Assembly: GCA_019114465.1 (NCBI GenBank)
Contig: DXFM01000001.1
Location: 1 to 44,487 of the forward strand
Direction: 5' to 3'
Source: Candidatus Lachnoclostridium avicola
GTDB taxonomy: Bacteria; Bacillota; Clostridia; Lachnospirales; Lachnospiraceae
Length of the DNA stretch: 44,487 nt
The first letter of the stretch is position 1. Every line of letters starts with the position of its first letter. The position numbers and the translations under genes are program-made. A model generated the notes under the pieces. It saw nothing but the letters and a program-made list of their open reading frames with translations, made no database searches and had not been told where the DNA came from. Shown piece after piece: positions 33,631 through 41,632 of this stretch.

Positions 33631-34511
33631 GGCAGTGTCACCTCCAGTCCGCGGCAGATATCCATAAGCTCCATCAGGGGATCTGACAGATATTTGCTCT
33701 TGTGATACAGCATTTTCATTTTCCGCACCAGACGGTAGCCGTCTTCCAGACAGATTTCCACCAGAGAGCCCATATCCAGTTCTTTCTTTACAATCAGCCT
33801 GGAAATGTGGGTGATCCCGTAGTTATTCATAACTGCCAGTTTGGTGGTTTCTGAATTGTTGCACCGCCAGGAGATATTTAAGGACAGATTGTGCAGGTGC
33901 ATATACTCCACAAACGGTTCCTGACTTTCTTTTTCCCTGCCGATGTACCGGTCCTGGCTGATTTCCTCCAGAGATACGGCCTCTCTGCCGGCAAAGGGAT
34001 GGTTCGGAGCGCACACCAGAACCATCTCGTCGTCCAGAAAGGGCTCGGCGATCAGATCGGAGGCGTCATAGACATTCTCCACAAAGGCAATGTCCAGATT
34101 GTTGTGGAGCAGTTCCTGGGCCAGATAGTCGGCGGTATTGATGGACACCCGCACATCCATGCGGGGGTAGGATTTTTTAAATTCGCCGATCATGTGGGGG
34201 ATCAGGCAGGTGCCGGCGGTGATGGTGGCACCGATGTTCAGCTGGGAGTGCTCAATCTTGTTGTGCATCTCTTGTTCCAGTTCGCCGTAGAGGGCCAGAA
34301 TGTGCCGGGCATAGAAGAGAAAGGACTCTCCTGCGGGAGTGATGTACAGCTTTTTTGACAGCCGCTCAAACAGCTTTACGTTGTAAAACCGCTCAATTTC
34401 CGCGATGGCCTGGCTGATGGCCGGCTGAGCGATGAACAGTTTTCTGGCGGCGGCGTGCATATTGCCCAGCTCCGCCACGGCGATAAAGATTTTCAGATGG
34501 CGCAGGCTCAT
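33624..34511 (-). CDS. LysR family transcriptional regulator
   Basis: The regulator has 295 residues with the usual N-terminal helix-turn-helix (MSLRHLKIFIAVAELGNMHAAARKL; AQPAISQAIAEIERF) and effector domain. It is divergent from an amidohydrolase-fold gene and a TauE/SafE permease, with an AT-rich gap of 88 bases holding a candidate operator at 34526-34541. It overlaps an orphan gene at its 3' end. Ribosome site AAGGAGG precedes the start. Probable target is the divergent pair; the effector is unknown. Confidence 0.92.
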   Translation of the reverse strand: MSLRHLKIFIAVAELGNMHAAARKLFIAQPAISQAIAEIERFYNVKLFERLSKKLYITPAGESFLFYARHILALYGELEQEMHNKIEHSQLNIGATITAGTCLIPHMIGEFKKSYPRMDVRVSINTADYLAQELLHNNLDIAFVENVYDASDLIAEPFLDDEMVLVCAPNHPFAGREAVSLEEISQDRYIGREKESQEPFVEYMHLHNLSLNISWRCNNSETTKLAVMNNYGITHISRLIVKKELDMGSLVEICLEDGYRLVRKMKMLYHKSKYLSDPLMELMDICRGLEVTLPC

Positions 34512-34525
34512 GGTTTCCTCCTTAA

Positions 34526-34541
34526 ATTATCAATTTATAAT
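34526..34541. promoter_or_regulatory. Candidate LysR operator
   Basis: ATTAT, six bases, ATAAT: an inverted repeat 15 bases before the LysR start and 60 before the amidohydrolase-fold gene. Low complexity of the AT-rich gap limits confidence. Confidence 0.35.
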
Positions 34542-34599
34542 AAATAATAACAAAATACTTATTAAAATTCAATAAAACAGAAGAAAGAGGAGATGAAAA

Positions 34600-35466
34600 A
34601 TGATTATTGATTTCAGAACAAGGCCGCCTTACCGGGGATTTGTGACGGAAGGGAATTTTTTCCCCCGCCCTATGGAGGACAATTACAAAAATCCGGAAGA
34701 TATCCCGGGAATTTACTTGGACAGTGTGGGGATTGAATCGGCCAGAACAGGTGATTTCGGTCTCTACATGGAAGAACTGGAGAACTCGGGGATTGATTTA
34801 CAGGTGGTGCAGGGAAGAATGGTGCGGTCCGGCATGGCCAGAGTGAGCAACGACGACGTGTGCAGTTTGGAACAGCTGTTTCCGGAAAAATTTATTTCTT
34901 TTCCGGCGGTGGACGCTTCTGATCCGGAGGGAGCGGTGGCGGAGATCCGCCGGTGTTTTGAAACTTATCATATTCGGGGGGTTGCCATGGAACCGGGGTG
35001 GTGTATGCCGCCAAAGTATGTGGATGACCGGTCTCTGGATCCCATCTATGAGATCTGCGAGGAGCTGGGATTGATCTGTGCCTTTACCTTAAGCGTGCTG
35101 GCGGGGGAAGACCTTACCTACTGCAATCCTTTAAATGTACAGAGAACAGCTCTGCGTTTTCCGCGGGTGACGTTTACCGTTTCTCACGGCTGCTGGCCTT
35201 TCGTGGCGGAGTTTTTGGGCGCAGCCCTTCAGTGTCAGAACCTGTATTTTTATCCGGACTTTTTTATGAACATTCCCAATATGCCCTTTGGGGACCAGTT
35301 TGTCCGGGCGGCTAATTCCTATATGAGATACCGGATGATGTTTGCTACTAGTTATCCGGTGAGACCTCTAAAGCAGAGTCTGGATCAGTTTATGGAACTT
35401 CCTTTGGAACCGGAGGTGAGGGAGCTTCTGCTGTGGAAGAACGCGGAAAGAATTTTGAAACTATAG
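34600..35466 (+). CDS. Amidohydrolase-fold protein lacking metal ligands
   Basis: The protein has 288 residues with the layout of the PF04909 (ACMSD-like) amidohydrolases: start on strand one, a helical insert, a GVAMEPG strand and a C-terminal LLWKNAERIL end, which is typical of the family. Yet the N-terminal metal motif HxH is DFRTRP (residues 4-9), the second His site is replaced (CAFTLSVLAG) and the late Asp of the GSDYP motif is Ser251 (FATSYPV). Only H196 in VSHGCW is kept. It may be a metal-free lyase or hydrolase, or a binding protein. AGAGGAG precedes the start. TauE/SafE permease follows 27 bases later. Confidence 0.8.
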   Translation: MIIDFRTRPPYRGFVTEGNFFPRPMEDNYKNPEDIPGIYLDSVGIESARTGDFGLYMEELENSGIDLQVVQGRMVRSGMARVSNDDVCSLEQLFPEKFISFPAVDASDPEGAVAEIRRCFETYHIRGVAMEPGWCMPPKYVDDRSLDPIYEICEELGLICAFTLSVLAGEDLTYCNPLNVQRTALRFPRVTFTVSHGCWPFVAEFLGAALQCQNLYFYPDFFMNIPNMPFGDQFVRAANSYMRYRMMFATSYPVRPLKQSLDQFMELPLEPEVRELLLWKNAERILKL

Positions 35467-35493
35467 GGGCAAATACTTTTAGAGGTGATTTCG

Positions 35494-36240
35494 ATGCGCA
35501 CAGCGGCATATCTGCTGATTTTATTTGTTTCCAATCTTCTGGGGTCTCTGGCGGGGTTTGGAGCAGGGCTTTTGAGTATGCCTTTTCTGACCCAGCTGTT
35601 TGACGGAAAAATGATCATTATTGCTTCCACTGTTACCTGTCTGCTGAATGTCTATATAGCGGTAATTTGGAGAAAGCATATTTTGTGGAAAAAACTGGCA
35701 GTGATTGTGATCTATATGTGTATTGGCCTGCCCTTTGGAGTCGCCTTTTTAAAGATCATGCCGGTGACAGTGATCAAAATGACTCTGGGGATTTTGATGG
35801 TGGTGATCGGAACTTATGGACTGCTGAAAATGAACTGCCGCCGGGTGACGGAGGTTTGTTTTGGGAAATGGCTGCTGAGGCTATTTCTGGTTGCAGGAGG
35901 AATGGCGCAGGGGGCGGTGTCCGGGGGCGGCAGCTTTGTGATTCTGTACGCCCAGCAGGAGATCCGGGACAAACAGGCTTTTCGCGCCACTCTGGCTCTG
36001 GTGTGGACGGCAGTGAGCATTGTGGCCATTCTCCAGTATGGCTTTGCGGGAATGCTGTCCGCGGAGAGCTTTCTCTATGCGGCCGTCGGGGCTCCCGCCG
36101 TATTTGCCGGCATCTGGGCAGGAGGCGCGGTCAGCCGGAAGGTCAGTCAGAGAACATTTATGTATGTGGTAAATTTCCTGCTCATCGGCGCGGGAATACT
36201 CAGCTGCGCGGGGCAGCTGCTCTCAGCCTCTCCATCCTGA
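35494..36240 (+). CDS. TauE/SafE-family permease
   Basis: This membrane protein of 248 residues has about seven to eight helices in two halves, each with the family's glycine-rich entry (LAGFGAGLLSMPFL at about 22-35 and AQGAVSGGGSFVILY near 140-154). Such proteins move small organic or sulfonated anions. I took ATG 35494 with AGAGGTGAT just before it; a GTG nine bases upstream overlaps that site. The 3' end overlaps the opposing ABC ATPase gene by 41 bases. Probably it transports the substrate or product of the preceding amidohydrolase-fold protein. Confidence 0.9.
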   Translation: MRTAAYLLILFVSNLLGSLAGFGAGLLSMPFLTQLFDGKMIIIASTVTCLLNVYIAVIWRKHILWKKLAVIVIYMCIGLPFGVAFLKIMPVTVIKMTLGILMVVIGTYGLLKMNCRRVTEVCFGKWLLRLFLVAGGMAQGAVSGGGSFVILYAQQEIRDKQAFRATLALVWTAVSIVAILQYGFAGMLSAESFLYAAVGAPAVFAGIWAGGAVSRKVSQRTFMYVVNFLLIGAGILSCAGQLLSASPS

Positions 36241-36805
36241 CCAGCTCCCCGCCCAGCAGTTCCACATCCTCCTCCTGGTGAGTGGATACAATCAGAAGCC
36301 GGCCGCGCTGCCGGCTTTTGATGTATTCAATCACCAGCTTTTTTGTATCCTCGTCCAGGCCGGTGAAGGGCTCGTCCATGATAATCAGGTCGGAATGGGC
36401 AGTCATGGCCCGGCAGATGGCGGTACGGCGTTTCATGCCGCCGCTTAAAGTGAAGACCGGACGGGAGAGGGATTCTTCCGGCAGCAGCAGGGACAGTTCC
36501 CGGCGGATGTCCTCCCGGGAAACTGATTTGCCCAGGACAAACCGCAGGTTTTCCACGGGAGAAAAGGTTTCGCAGAGACGGTCTTCCTGAAAGACAGCGG
36601 AAAATTCGGGGGAAGATGGTTCAAAGCGGATGGATCCACCGTCCGCCGGCTCCAGGCCCATGAGGATTCGGAACAGGGTGGTTTTTCCCGAGCCGGACGG
36701 CCCCATGAGACAGTAGATCCTGCCGCTGGAGAAGGAAAAGGAACAGTGATCCAGCACGGGGAGGGAACCGTAAGATTTTTGAAGATTTTCCAGAGTAAGA
36801 GTCAT
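36200..36805 (-). CDS. NitT/TauT-type ABC importer ATPase
   Basis: The ATPase has 201 residues, short for the family (about 250). Walker A GPSGSGKT (36-43 region), Q-loop VFQEDRL, signature LSGGMKRR and Walker B LIIMDEP are intact, with the switch His in STHQEED. The end after this is cut short to a few basic residues. The gene ends inside the opposing TauE/SafE gene (41-base overlap), so the short C-terminus may reflect that packing. It overlaps the permease gene by four bases (start inside the permease stop). Confidence 0.92.
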   Translation of the reverse strand: MTLTLENLQKSYGSLPVLDHCSFSFSSGRIYCLMGPSGSGKTTLFRILMGLEPADGGSIRFEPSSPEFSAVFQEDRLCETFSPVENLRFVLGKSVSREDIRRELSLLLPEESLSRPVFTLSGGMKRRTAICRAMTAHSDLIIMDEPFTGLDEDTKKLVIEYIKSRQRGRLLIVSTHQEEDVELLGGELVRMERLRAAAPRS

Positions 36806-37566
36806 TTTGCTTCCTCCTTATATGGGGTGCCGCAGGGGATGCGGTCCAGCAGAAACAGGGCGAGGCGCTCAAAAACGGCGCTGACGGCGATGATCACCAG
36901 CGTCCAGGCGAAGAGACTGCTGGTGTCCAGCCAGGTTTTGGACAGATACAGCTGTTTCCCGATGGACCAGGCCGGGGTGCCGATCACTTCCGCCGCCACT
37001 CCCGATTTGATGCTCATGCCTAAAGCTACCCGGCAGCCGCTCACCAGATAGGGAAGAAGGGCGGGAAGGTAGAGGAAACGGATCCGGCGCAGGAAAGGCA
37101 CGCCAAAGACATCGGCCATTTCCAGCAGCTTCGGGTCGGTGCTCTCCAGTCCCGCCAGAGTATTGACATAGATCATGGGCAGGACGACCAGGAAGGAGAT
37201 AAAAATACAGAGATTTTCAGAGCCGATCCAGATGAGGGCCAGGATGACAAAGGATGCCACCGGGATGGATTTCATCAGGGAGATGACGGGGGCGAGCAGC
37301 TCTTTTAAGAGAGACAGACGGAAAGCCGCCGTTCCGGCGAGCAGGCCGGCTGCAAAGGCCAGGAAAAATCCCAGGATGATTTTTCCGGAGGAACAGGCGA
37401 TGGTTTTCCAGAAGTCGGCGGTGACCGCCAGGGAAGCCAGAGTCTTTAACACGTCTGCAGGGCCGGTCAGCAGAATGGAGTTGCCCACCATCATGCTGGC
37501 AGCCTGCCAGAGCAGCGTCCAGAACAGGAGAATGAGAATTTTTCGCGTCATACGGAACGGTTCCAT
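36802..37566 (-). CDS. NitT/TauT-type ABC importer permease
   Basis: This membrane protein of 254 residues has six helices and the BPD_transp_1 coupling loop EMADVFGVPFLRRIRFLYLP (about 147-166). Ribosome site AAGGAGG is five bases before ATG 37566. It lies after a terminator-like hairpin that separates it from the binding-protein gene. It partners the ATPase that follows, with four bases overlap. Relatives carry sulfonates, nitrate, thiamine precursors and other small anions or heterocycles; the substrate is not evident. Confidence 0.92.
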   Translation of the reverse strand: MEPFRMTRKILILLFWTLLWQAASMMVGNSILLTGPADVLKTLASLAVTADFWKTIACSSGKIILGFFLAFAAGLLAGTAAFRLSLLKELLAPVISLMKSIPVASFVILALIWIGSENLCIFISFLVVLPMIYVNTLAGLESTDPKLLEMADVFGVPFLRRIRFLYLPALLPYLVSGCRVALGMSIKSGVAAEVIGTPAWSIGKQLYLSKTWLDTSSLFAWTLVIIAVSAVFERLALFLLDRIPCGTPYKEEAK

Positions 37567-37606
37567 GAAGCCTCCTTTTTACACACAAAAATGAATACAG
37601 ATACAG

Positions 37607-37656
37607 AAAAAACGGTATGGAAACCGCCTGAACAGGTCGGAATTCCATACCGTTTT
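37607..37656 (-). terminator. Intercistronic terminator within the ABC importer unit
   Basis: A perfect 14-base-pair stem (37609-37622 with 37643-37656) with a partly paired 20-base loop gives six T on the minus strand. It stands between binding-protein and permease genes and should let only part of transcription through, giving more binding protein than membrane parts. Confidence 0.8.
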
Positions 37657-37724
37657 CTGCGGTTATGCGCCGGGAGATCGGTCACCCAGAGGAAATTCCG
37701 CCGGGTGCCGAAGATTCTGCCGCT

Positions 37725-38807
37725 CTACTCCGGAATATAGTAGAAATCATCTCCCGGAAGAGCGCCGCCCACAGAGGACGGATCCTGGTCATAGAGCACC
37801 TGCAGATATCCGCTTAAGTCGGTCTTCATCTCTTCCCCGCGGATGCAGGTGATATTGCAGTAGGGGATGGCTTTTTTTGCCACCTCCGCTTTCGGAATGA
37901 TGCCCAGATCGGCCACTTTCTGGGCTGCGTCGTCGACATCGTTGTTTACAGCCAGGGAAGATTCCTCATGCTCATCCAGGAAAGCGTCCACAGCCGCCTG
38001 ATTCTCCTCCAGAAAATCGGTGCGGGCTACGGTGACTCCTGTCACCAGAGTACTGCCTCCGGCCTGTTCCTGAACCTTATTCCACTCCTGGGTCAGGTCC
38101 AGCACCATTTTCAGCTGGTCATTCTGAGCCATGGCGGAGGTGACGAAGGGCTGGGGAAGCAGTCCCACAGCCGTCGGGTCCTCATTTAAGATTGCAGCGA
38201 CCTCGGCTGCCTCTGTCTTGTACTCCAGATGAACGTCGTCGGTGGAGAGGCCGTTGGCAGCCAGCAGATACTGGAGAACATAGTCGGGAGTGGTGCCCAT
38301 GCCGGTCAGATAAACCGTTTTCCCCGCCAGATCAGCCACAGACTGAATGGAGTCGTCGGCAGACACCACGTAGAGCACTCCCAGGGTATTGATGTCCAGG
38401 ACGGTAATATTTCCCTCTGTTTTGTTGTAGAGAACGCTGGCCACGTTGGCGGGAATCAGAGCGATGTCCAGATCTCCCTTTACCAGCAGCCCGGTGATCT
38501 CATCTGCCGTGGTAGCCATATTGAATTCGTAGTAGTTGGCCGCGTCGCCGTTGTCCGCCATCTCCATCACGTACACCAGTCCCATGGAGGTGGGGCCGTT
38601 TAAGGATCCGATGCGGATGGTGGGCTTTGCGCCGAGGGCGTCTTCTGCCTCCGTTGAGGCATCCTCCGCCGCGGAGGTGTCGTCAGAAGCCGTCTCAGCG
38701 GCGGTTTCAGCCGTGGTTTCCGGCGCGGTCTGGCTGCTCTGACCAGAGCAGCCGGCAAGGGTCAGGGCCATCAGGCCGGCCAGCAGCAGTGATACTGATT
38801 TTTTCAT
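37725..38807 (-). CDS. ABC importer substrate-binding lipoprotein
   Basis: The protein has 360 residues. Lipobox LAGC (C20), then a long Thr/Ala/Glu linker to about residue 60, then an NMT1/SsuA-like two-lobe binding domain (IRIGSLNGPTSMGLVYV; GLLVKGDLDIALIPANVAS; VYLTGMGTTPDYVLQYLL). The motif CNITCIRGEEMK (about 318-329) and the terminal GGALPGDDFYY are typical of a Firmicutes subgroup. No riboswitch is seen in the short leader. It is driven by a perfect-consensus promoter located at the end of the arginase-fold gene. Substrate unknown. Confidence 0.92.
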   Translation of the reverse strand: MKKSVSLLLAGLMALTLAGCSGQSSQTAPETTAETAAETASDDTSAAEDASTEAEDALGAKPTIRIGSLNGPTSMGLVYVMEMADNGDAANYYEFNMATTADEITGLLVKGDLDIALIPANVASVLYNKTEGNITVLDINTLGVLYVVSADDSIQSVADLAGKTVYLTGMGTTPDYVLQYLLAANGLSTDDVHLEYKTEAAEVAAILNEDPTAVGLLPQPFVTSAMAQNDQLKMVLDLTQEWNKVQEQAGGSTLVTGVTVARTDFLEENQAAVDAFLDEHEESSLAVNNDVDDAAQKVADLGIIPKAEVAKKAIPYCNITCIRGEEMKTDLSGYLQVLYDQDPSSVGGALPGDDFYYIPE

Positions 38808-38845
38808 AATGCTCTCCTCTTTTCTTTTCCGGTGATTCTCAGAAA

Positions 38846-38874
38846 ATTATAGCACTGCGATAATGGGTTGTCAA
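38846..38874 (-). promoter_or_regulatory. Perfect-consensus promoter of the binding-protein gene
   Basis: The minus strand has TTGACA (38874-38869), exactly 17 bases, and TATAAT (38851-38846). The TGA in the -35 is the stop codon of the arginase-fold gene upstream. Confidence 0.9.
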
Positions 38875-39626
38875 AATAAACCGGGCTGCTCCAGAACCTT
38901 CAGCAGGGCGCTGTTGACCCGGTCGTCCTGATCCAGAACAGAGGAGTCCAGGATGGTCTGCACGGAAGCGGGACACTCTCCGCAGATATCAGCGCCGATG
39001 ATCTGGTTGGAGGAGGCCAGGATCCTGAGCAGCCGGTTTAAGGTCTTTAAGGTAAAGTGTCCCTGATCCCAGTTGGTGAGGACCTGGGAGGAGGCCAGTA
39101 CGTCCTTGTCGATGGACAGGTAGACCGGGTGGGGCGCGTGGGTGTTCAGAAAGCCGCGCCAGGTTGCCTCTGACAGAAAGGAGGTTTCATTGAACGCGAT
39201 CACCTTGTCTCTGCGCTTAGCGGGAATGGACGCGGCGAGCTGGTCGGACGCTCCCAGAAGAATGACTTTGCAGAGAAAGGGATTGGAATCCAGAACCCGG
39301 TTGACCCAGCAGCCGCAGGAGAGCAGCTCCTCAAACAGGGAGGGCTGTATGTCCGGATGGTGGTCGATGAGTATGAGGTCAAAAGGCGCGGTCAGCTTGT
39401 CCGTCCACAGCTTTGTCATATAGTGATAATTGCCGGAGTCGATAAAATGGATGCCGGAAGGGGGATAGGGAGCGATCAGTTCCGCCAGCTCTCTTTCCGC
39501 TTCCTCGTCACAGTAACAGTTGGTTCCTTTGATGCGGCGGCAGTCCAGCCACCGCACGGATTCATGGCGGTAGAAGGTCTCCGACTCATAGATGCCGGTA
39601 AAATTCATGATAGTAACAGGAGTCAA
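38871..39626 (-). CDS. Arginase/agmatinase-fold protein
   Basis: The protein has 251 residues. The manganese ligands of the ureohydrolase fold are all present: H68 (GNYHY), D88, H90 and D92 (IDHHPDI), D173 and D175 (SIDKDVL). Family members hydrolyse guanidino or formimino groups, releasing urea or formamide. It is shorter than arginase (about 300). I chose TTG at 39626 because AAGGGAGAG lies about eight bases before it; ATG 39608 has no ribosome site, and the open frame runs further upstream without one. Next gene is the ABC binding protein, with a promoter at the boundary. The substrate may be what the importer brings in; this is inferred. Confidence 0.8.
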   Translation of the reverse strand: MTPVTIMNFTGIYESETFYRHESVRWLDCRRIKGTNCYCDEEAERELAELIAPYPPSGIHFIDSGNYHYMTKLWTDKLTAPFDLILIDHHPDIQPSLFEELLSCGCWVNRVLDSNPFLCKVILLGASDQLAASIPAKRRDKVIAFNETSFLSEATWRGFLNTHAPHPVYLSIDKDVLASSQVLTNWDQGHFTLKTLNRLLRILASSNQIIGADICGECPASVQTILDSSVLDQDDRVNSALLKVLEQPGLF

Positions 39627-39768
39627 TGTCAGATCTCTCCCTTCCTTTGATTTGTGCCGCCGGCAGAGAGGCGGCGGAATAAAACCATTATAGCATATAT
39701 CTGAAAGCGGAGTAAGCCCCGGCGGTACGGGGAGCGCACTCCAAAGCGGCGGTGCCCTTTTCAGCCAT

Positions 39769-39814
39769 ATAAATTTAATATATAGGATCATAAAAACCAT
39801 AAATTTGATTTTAT
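39769..39814. promoter_or_regulatory. Repeated AT-rich sites before the esterase gene
   Basis: ATAAATTTAATATAT (39769-39783) and ATAAATTTGATTTTAT (39799-39814) start exactly 30 bases apart, about three DNA turns. They may be a regulator's tandem operators. The second overlaps a possible -35 (39805-39810). Confidence 0.45.
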
Positions 39815-39833
39815 AACTCTTTGAGAGTATGGT
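39805..39833 (+). promoter_or_regulatory. Probable promoter of the esterase gene
   Basis: -35 TTGATT (39805-39810), 17-base spacer, -10 TATGGT (39828-39833), 38 bases before the start. Confidence 0.45.
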
Positions 39834-39871
39834 AAATGTAAACAAAAACTGATGAGAGGAGAAGGTTAGGT

Positions 39872-41611
39872 ATGGGTAAAATGATGCTGAAAAGTTTTCC
39901 GGAAGACATGTCGGCGCTGACGGTGGATCCGTGTGATCTGGGACGGACGCTGATTGACGGCTGCTACAAACAGACGGTGGAGGTTCAGGGCCGGAGCCGG
40001 GAATTTTTCACCTACATCCCGGAAGGAACAGAGAGCTGCCGCCCCTGTCTGGTGGTGGCTCCGCCGTCCGGAGAGGATGGACTGGAATATATGGAGCGCT
40101 CAGGGCTGAAAGCGTTTGCGGATGAGAAGAAGATGTTCCTTTTTCTGATGATTCCGGAAGATGGAGGATGGGACTTATCCGGCGCGGACGCCGACTTTAT
40201 GAATGCGGTGTATGTGGAAGCCCAGGCCAGAGATTATTACGTGACCATGCAGGACAATTTTTATGCCTGCGGCATAGGAGACGGGGCGGATGTGGCCCAG
40301 CAGGCGGCCTGCCGGATGAGCAGCGAGTGGAGCGGACTGATGACCATGGGCGACCTGAAGACAGACCTGGGGGAGATCACGCTGAATAAAGAAGCGGCGG
40401 GAATGGGAGCCAACGGAGAGCTGCAGATTGCGGCGGAGAGAGCCCAGCTTCCCGTCTGGATGGTTGTGAGCCGGTGGGAAGGAGCCAGTGTGTCGGCGGC
40501 TTCTTACTGGAGAGCGAACAATCACTCCGGAGAAGAGGTGTTTTCCACCAAAGACGCGGACTATGTCTGGTTTCCCGTTCTTCTTCGCCAGAACCTGGAG
40601 ATGGATGAAGAGATGATTGCCCAGGTTCGGGTGACGGTGGGAGATACGGAGTGCAGCCTCAGCCGTCTGGAACAGATGTGGAGCTATATTGGTCTGGCCA
40701 GAAGGCACAGAGGCCAGGAGCGGAAAAACCTCCGCTATTTTAAGGATCCGGTGCTGTGCGGAGCTGAGAGAAAGACCATGGAGCTGGACGGCCTGACCAG
40801 AGAATGGTATGAGTACGTGCCGGAGTGCTGTACGCCGGACAAGACATGGCCGGTTGTGGTAGTGATGCACGGACGGGGAGGAACAGCAGAAACCTTCTTT
40901 GATATCTCCAACATGTATCAGGTGGCCAACAGACGAAAATTTATTGTGGCCTGTCCCCAGGCCGGCGTCTATCAGCAGAAGAAAGGCGGCCTGAGAAATG
41001 TGGCATCATGGTCCGGAACCCTGAATGGAAAACCCATTGACGACATTGGCTTTATCCGCGCCATGCTGGAGAATATGGAGAGCCGCCTTCCGGTGGACAA
41101 GGGAAGAATCTACGCCTGCGGGCAGAGCTCCGGCGGTATGATGGCCGACACCCTCTGCGAGTTTTCCGGAGAGCTGTTTGCCGCCACCGTCTCCTGGTCC
41201 GGCCTCTATACGCCGGCCCGGTCCACGGTGAGAGGGGAGAGATCCCACGACGCGCCGCCGTCTGCCATGATTTTCGGGGAGAAGGACCGGCTGACTGCGG
41301 GAAGCGCGCAGATACCGGGAGTTCCCTTTACAATTTCAGAGACATTTAAAGATATGATTGAGGAAAAATTCCGCCGGTACGGGCTGGACAAGTCCGCCGT
41401 TCAGATCTGGAAGGATGATCCCATCACCTGGTACAGCTATCCCAACAGCCAGGGCGTTCCCATGTTTACCGTGGGAATCGTGGACAAAATGGTTCACGCC
41501 AATTATCCGGAGGAGAGTTGGATCAGTTATGATCAGTTTTTCTGCAATTTCATGAGAGATGAGGACGGAACGGTGTGTTATCGGGGAAAACGGGTGCAGA
41601 AGACGGAGTAA
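39872..41611 (+). CDS. Tandem esterase, inactive first half and active second half
   Basis: The protein has 579 residues and no signal peptide, so it is cytoplasmic. The second half (about 295-579) is an alpha/beta-hydrolase of the PHB-depolymerase/feruloyl-esterase type: oxyanion HGRGG (333-337), nucleophile S419 in GQSSG, D472 in FGEKD and H542 in MVHANYP. The first half (about 25-290) has the same strand order and repeats its landmarks (FFTYIPEG matching WYEYVPE; FYACGIGDGA matching IYACGQSSGG), but the nucleophile position is Gly136 and the HGRGG loop is lost. It is thus a fused pseudo-enzyme plus enzyme. The SLC13 transporter gene follows 21 bases later. Likely cleaves an imported ester; substrate unknown. 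Confidence 0.85.
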   Translation: MGKMMLKSFPEDMSALTVDPCDLGRTLIDGCYKQTVEVQGRSREFFTYIPEGTESCRPCLVVAPPSGEDGLEYMERSGLKAFADEKKMFLFLMIPEDGGWDLSGADADFMNAVYVEAQARDYYVTMQDNFYACGIGDGADVAQQAACRMSSEWSGLMTMGDLKTDLGEITLNKEAAGMGANGELQIAAERAQLPVWMVVSRWEGASVSAASYWRANNHSGEEVFSTKDADYVWFPVLLRQNLEMDEEMIAQVRVTVGDTECSLSRLEQMWSYIGLARRHRGQERKNLRYFKDPVLCGAERKTMELDGLTREWYEYVPECCTPDKTWPVVVVMHGRGGTAETFFDISNMYQVANRRKFIVACPQAGVYQQKKGGLRNVASWSGTLNGKPIDDIGFIRAMLENMESRLPVDKGRIYACGQSSGGMMADTLCEFSGELFAATVSWSGLYTPARSTVRGERSHDAPPSAMIFGEKDRLTAGSAQIPGVPFTISETFKDMIEEKFRRYGLDKSAVQIWKDDPITWYSYPNSQGVPMFTVGIVDKMVHANYPEESWISYDQFFCNFMRDEDGTVCYRGKRVQKTE

Positions 41612-41632
41612 ATAAAAAACGGGGGGAAGAAT

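Noticed and set aside
37567..38870. A TPP riboswitch for the NMT1-like importer
   Set aside because: The promoter at 38846-38874 leaves a leader of only about 30 bases, too short for that aptamer, and the conserved TPP motifs are absent.
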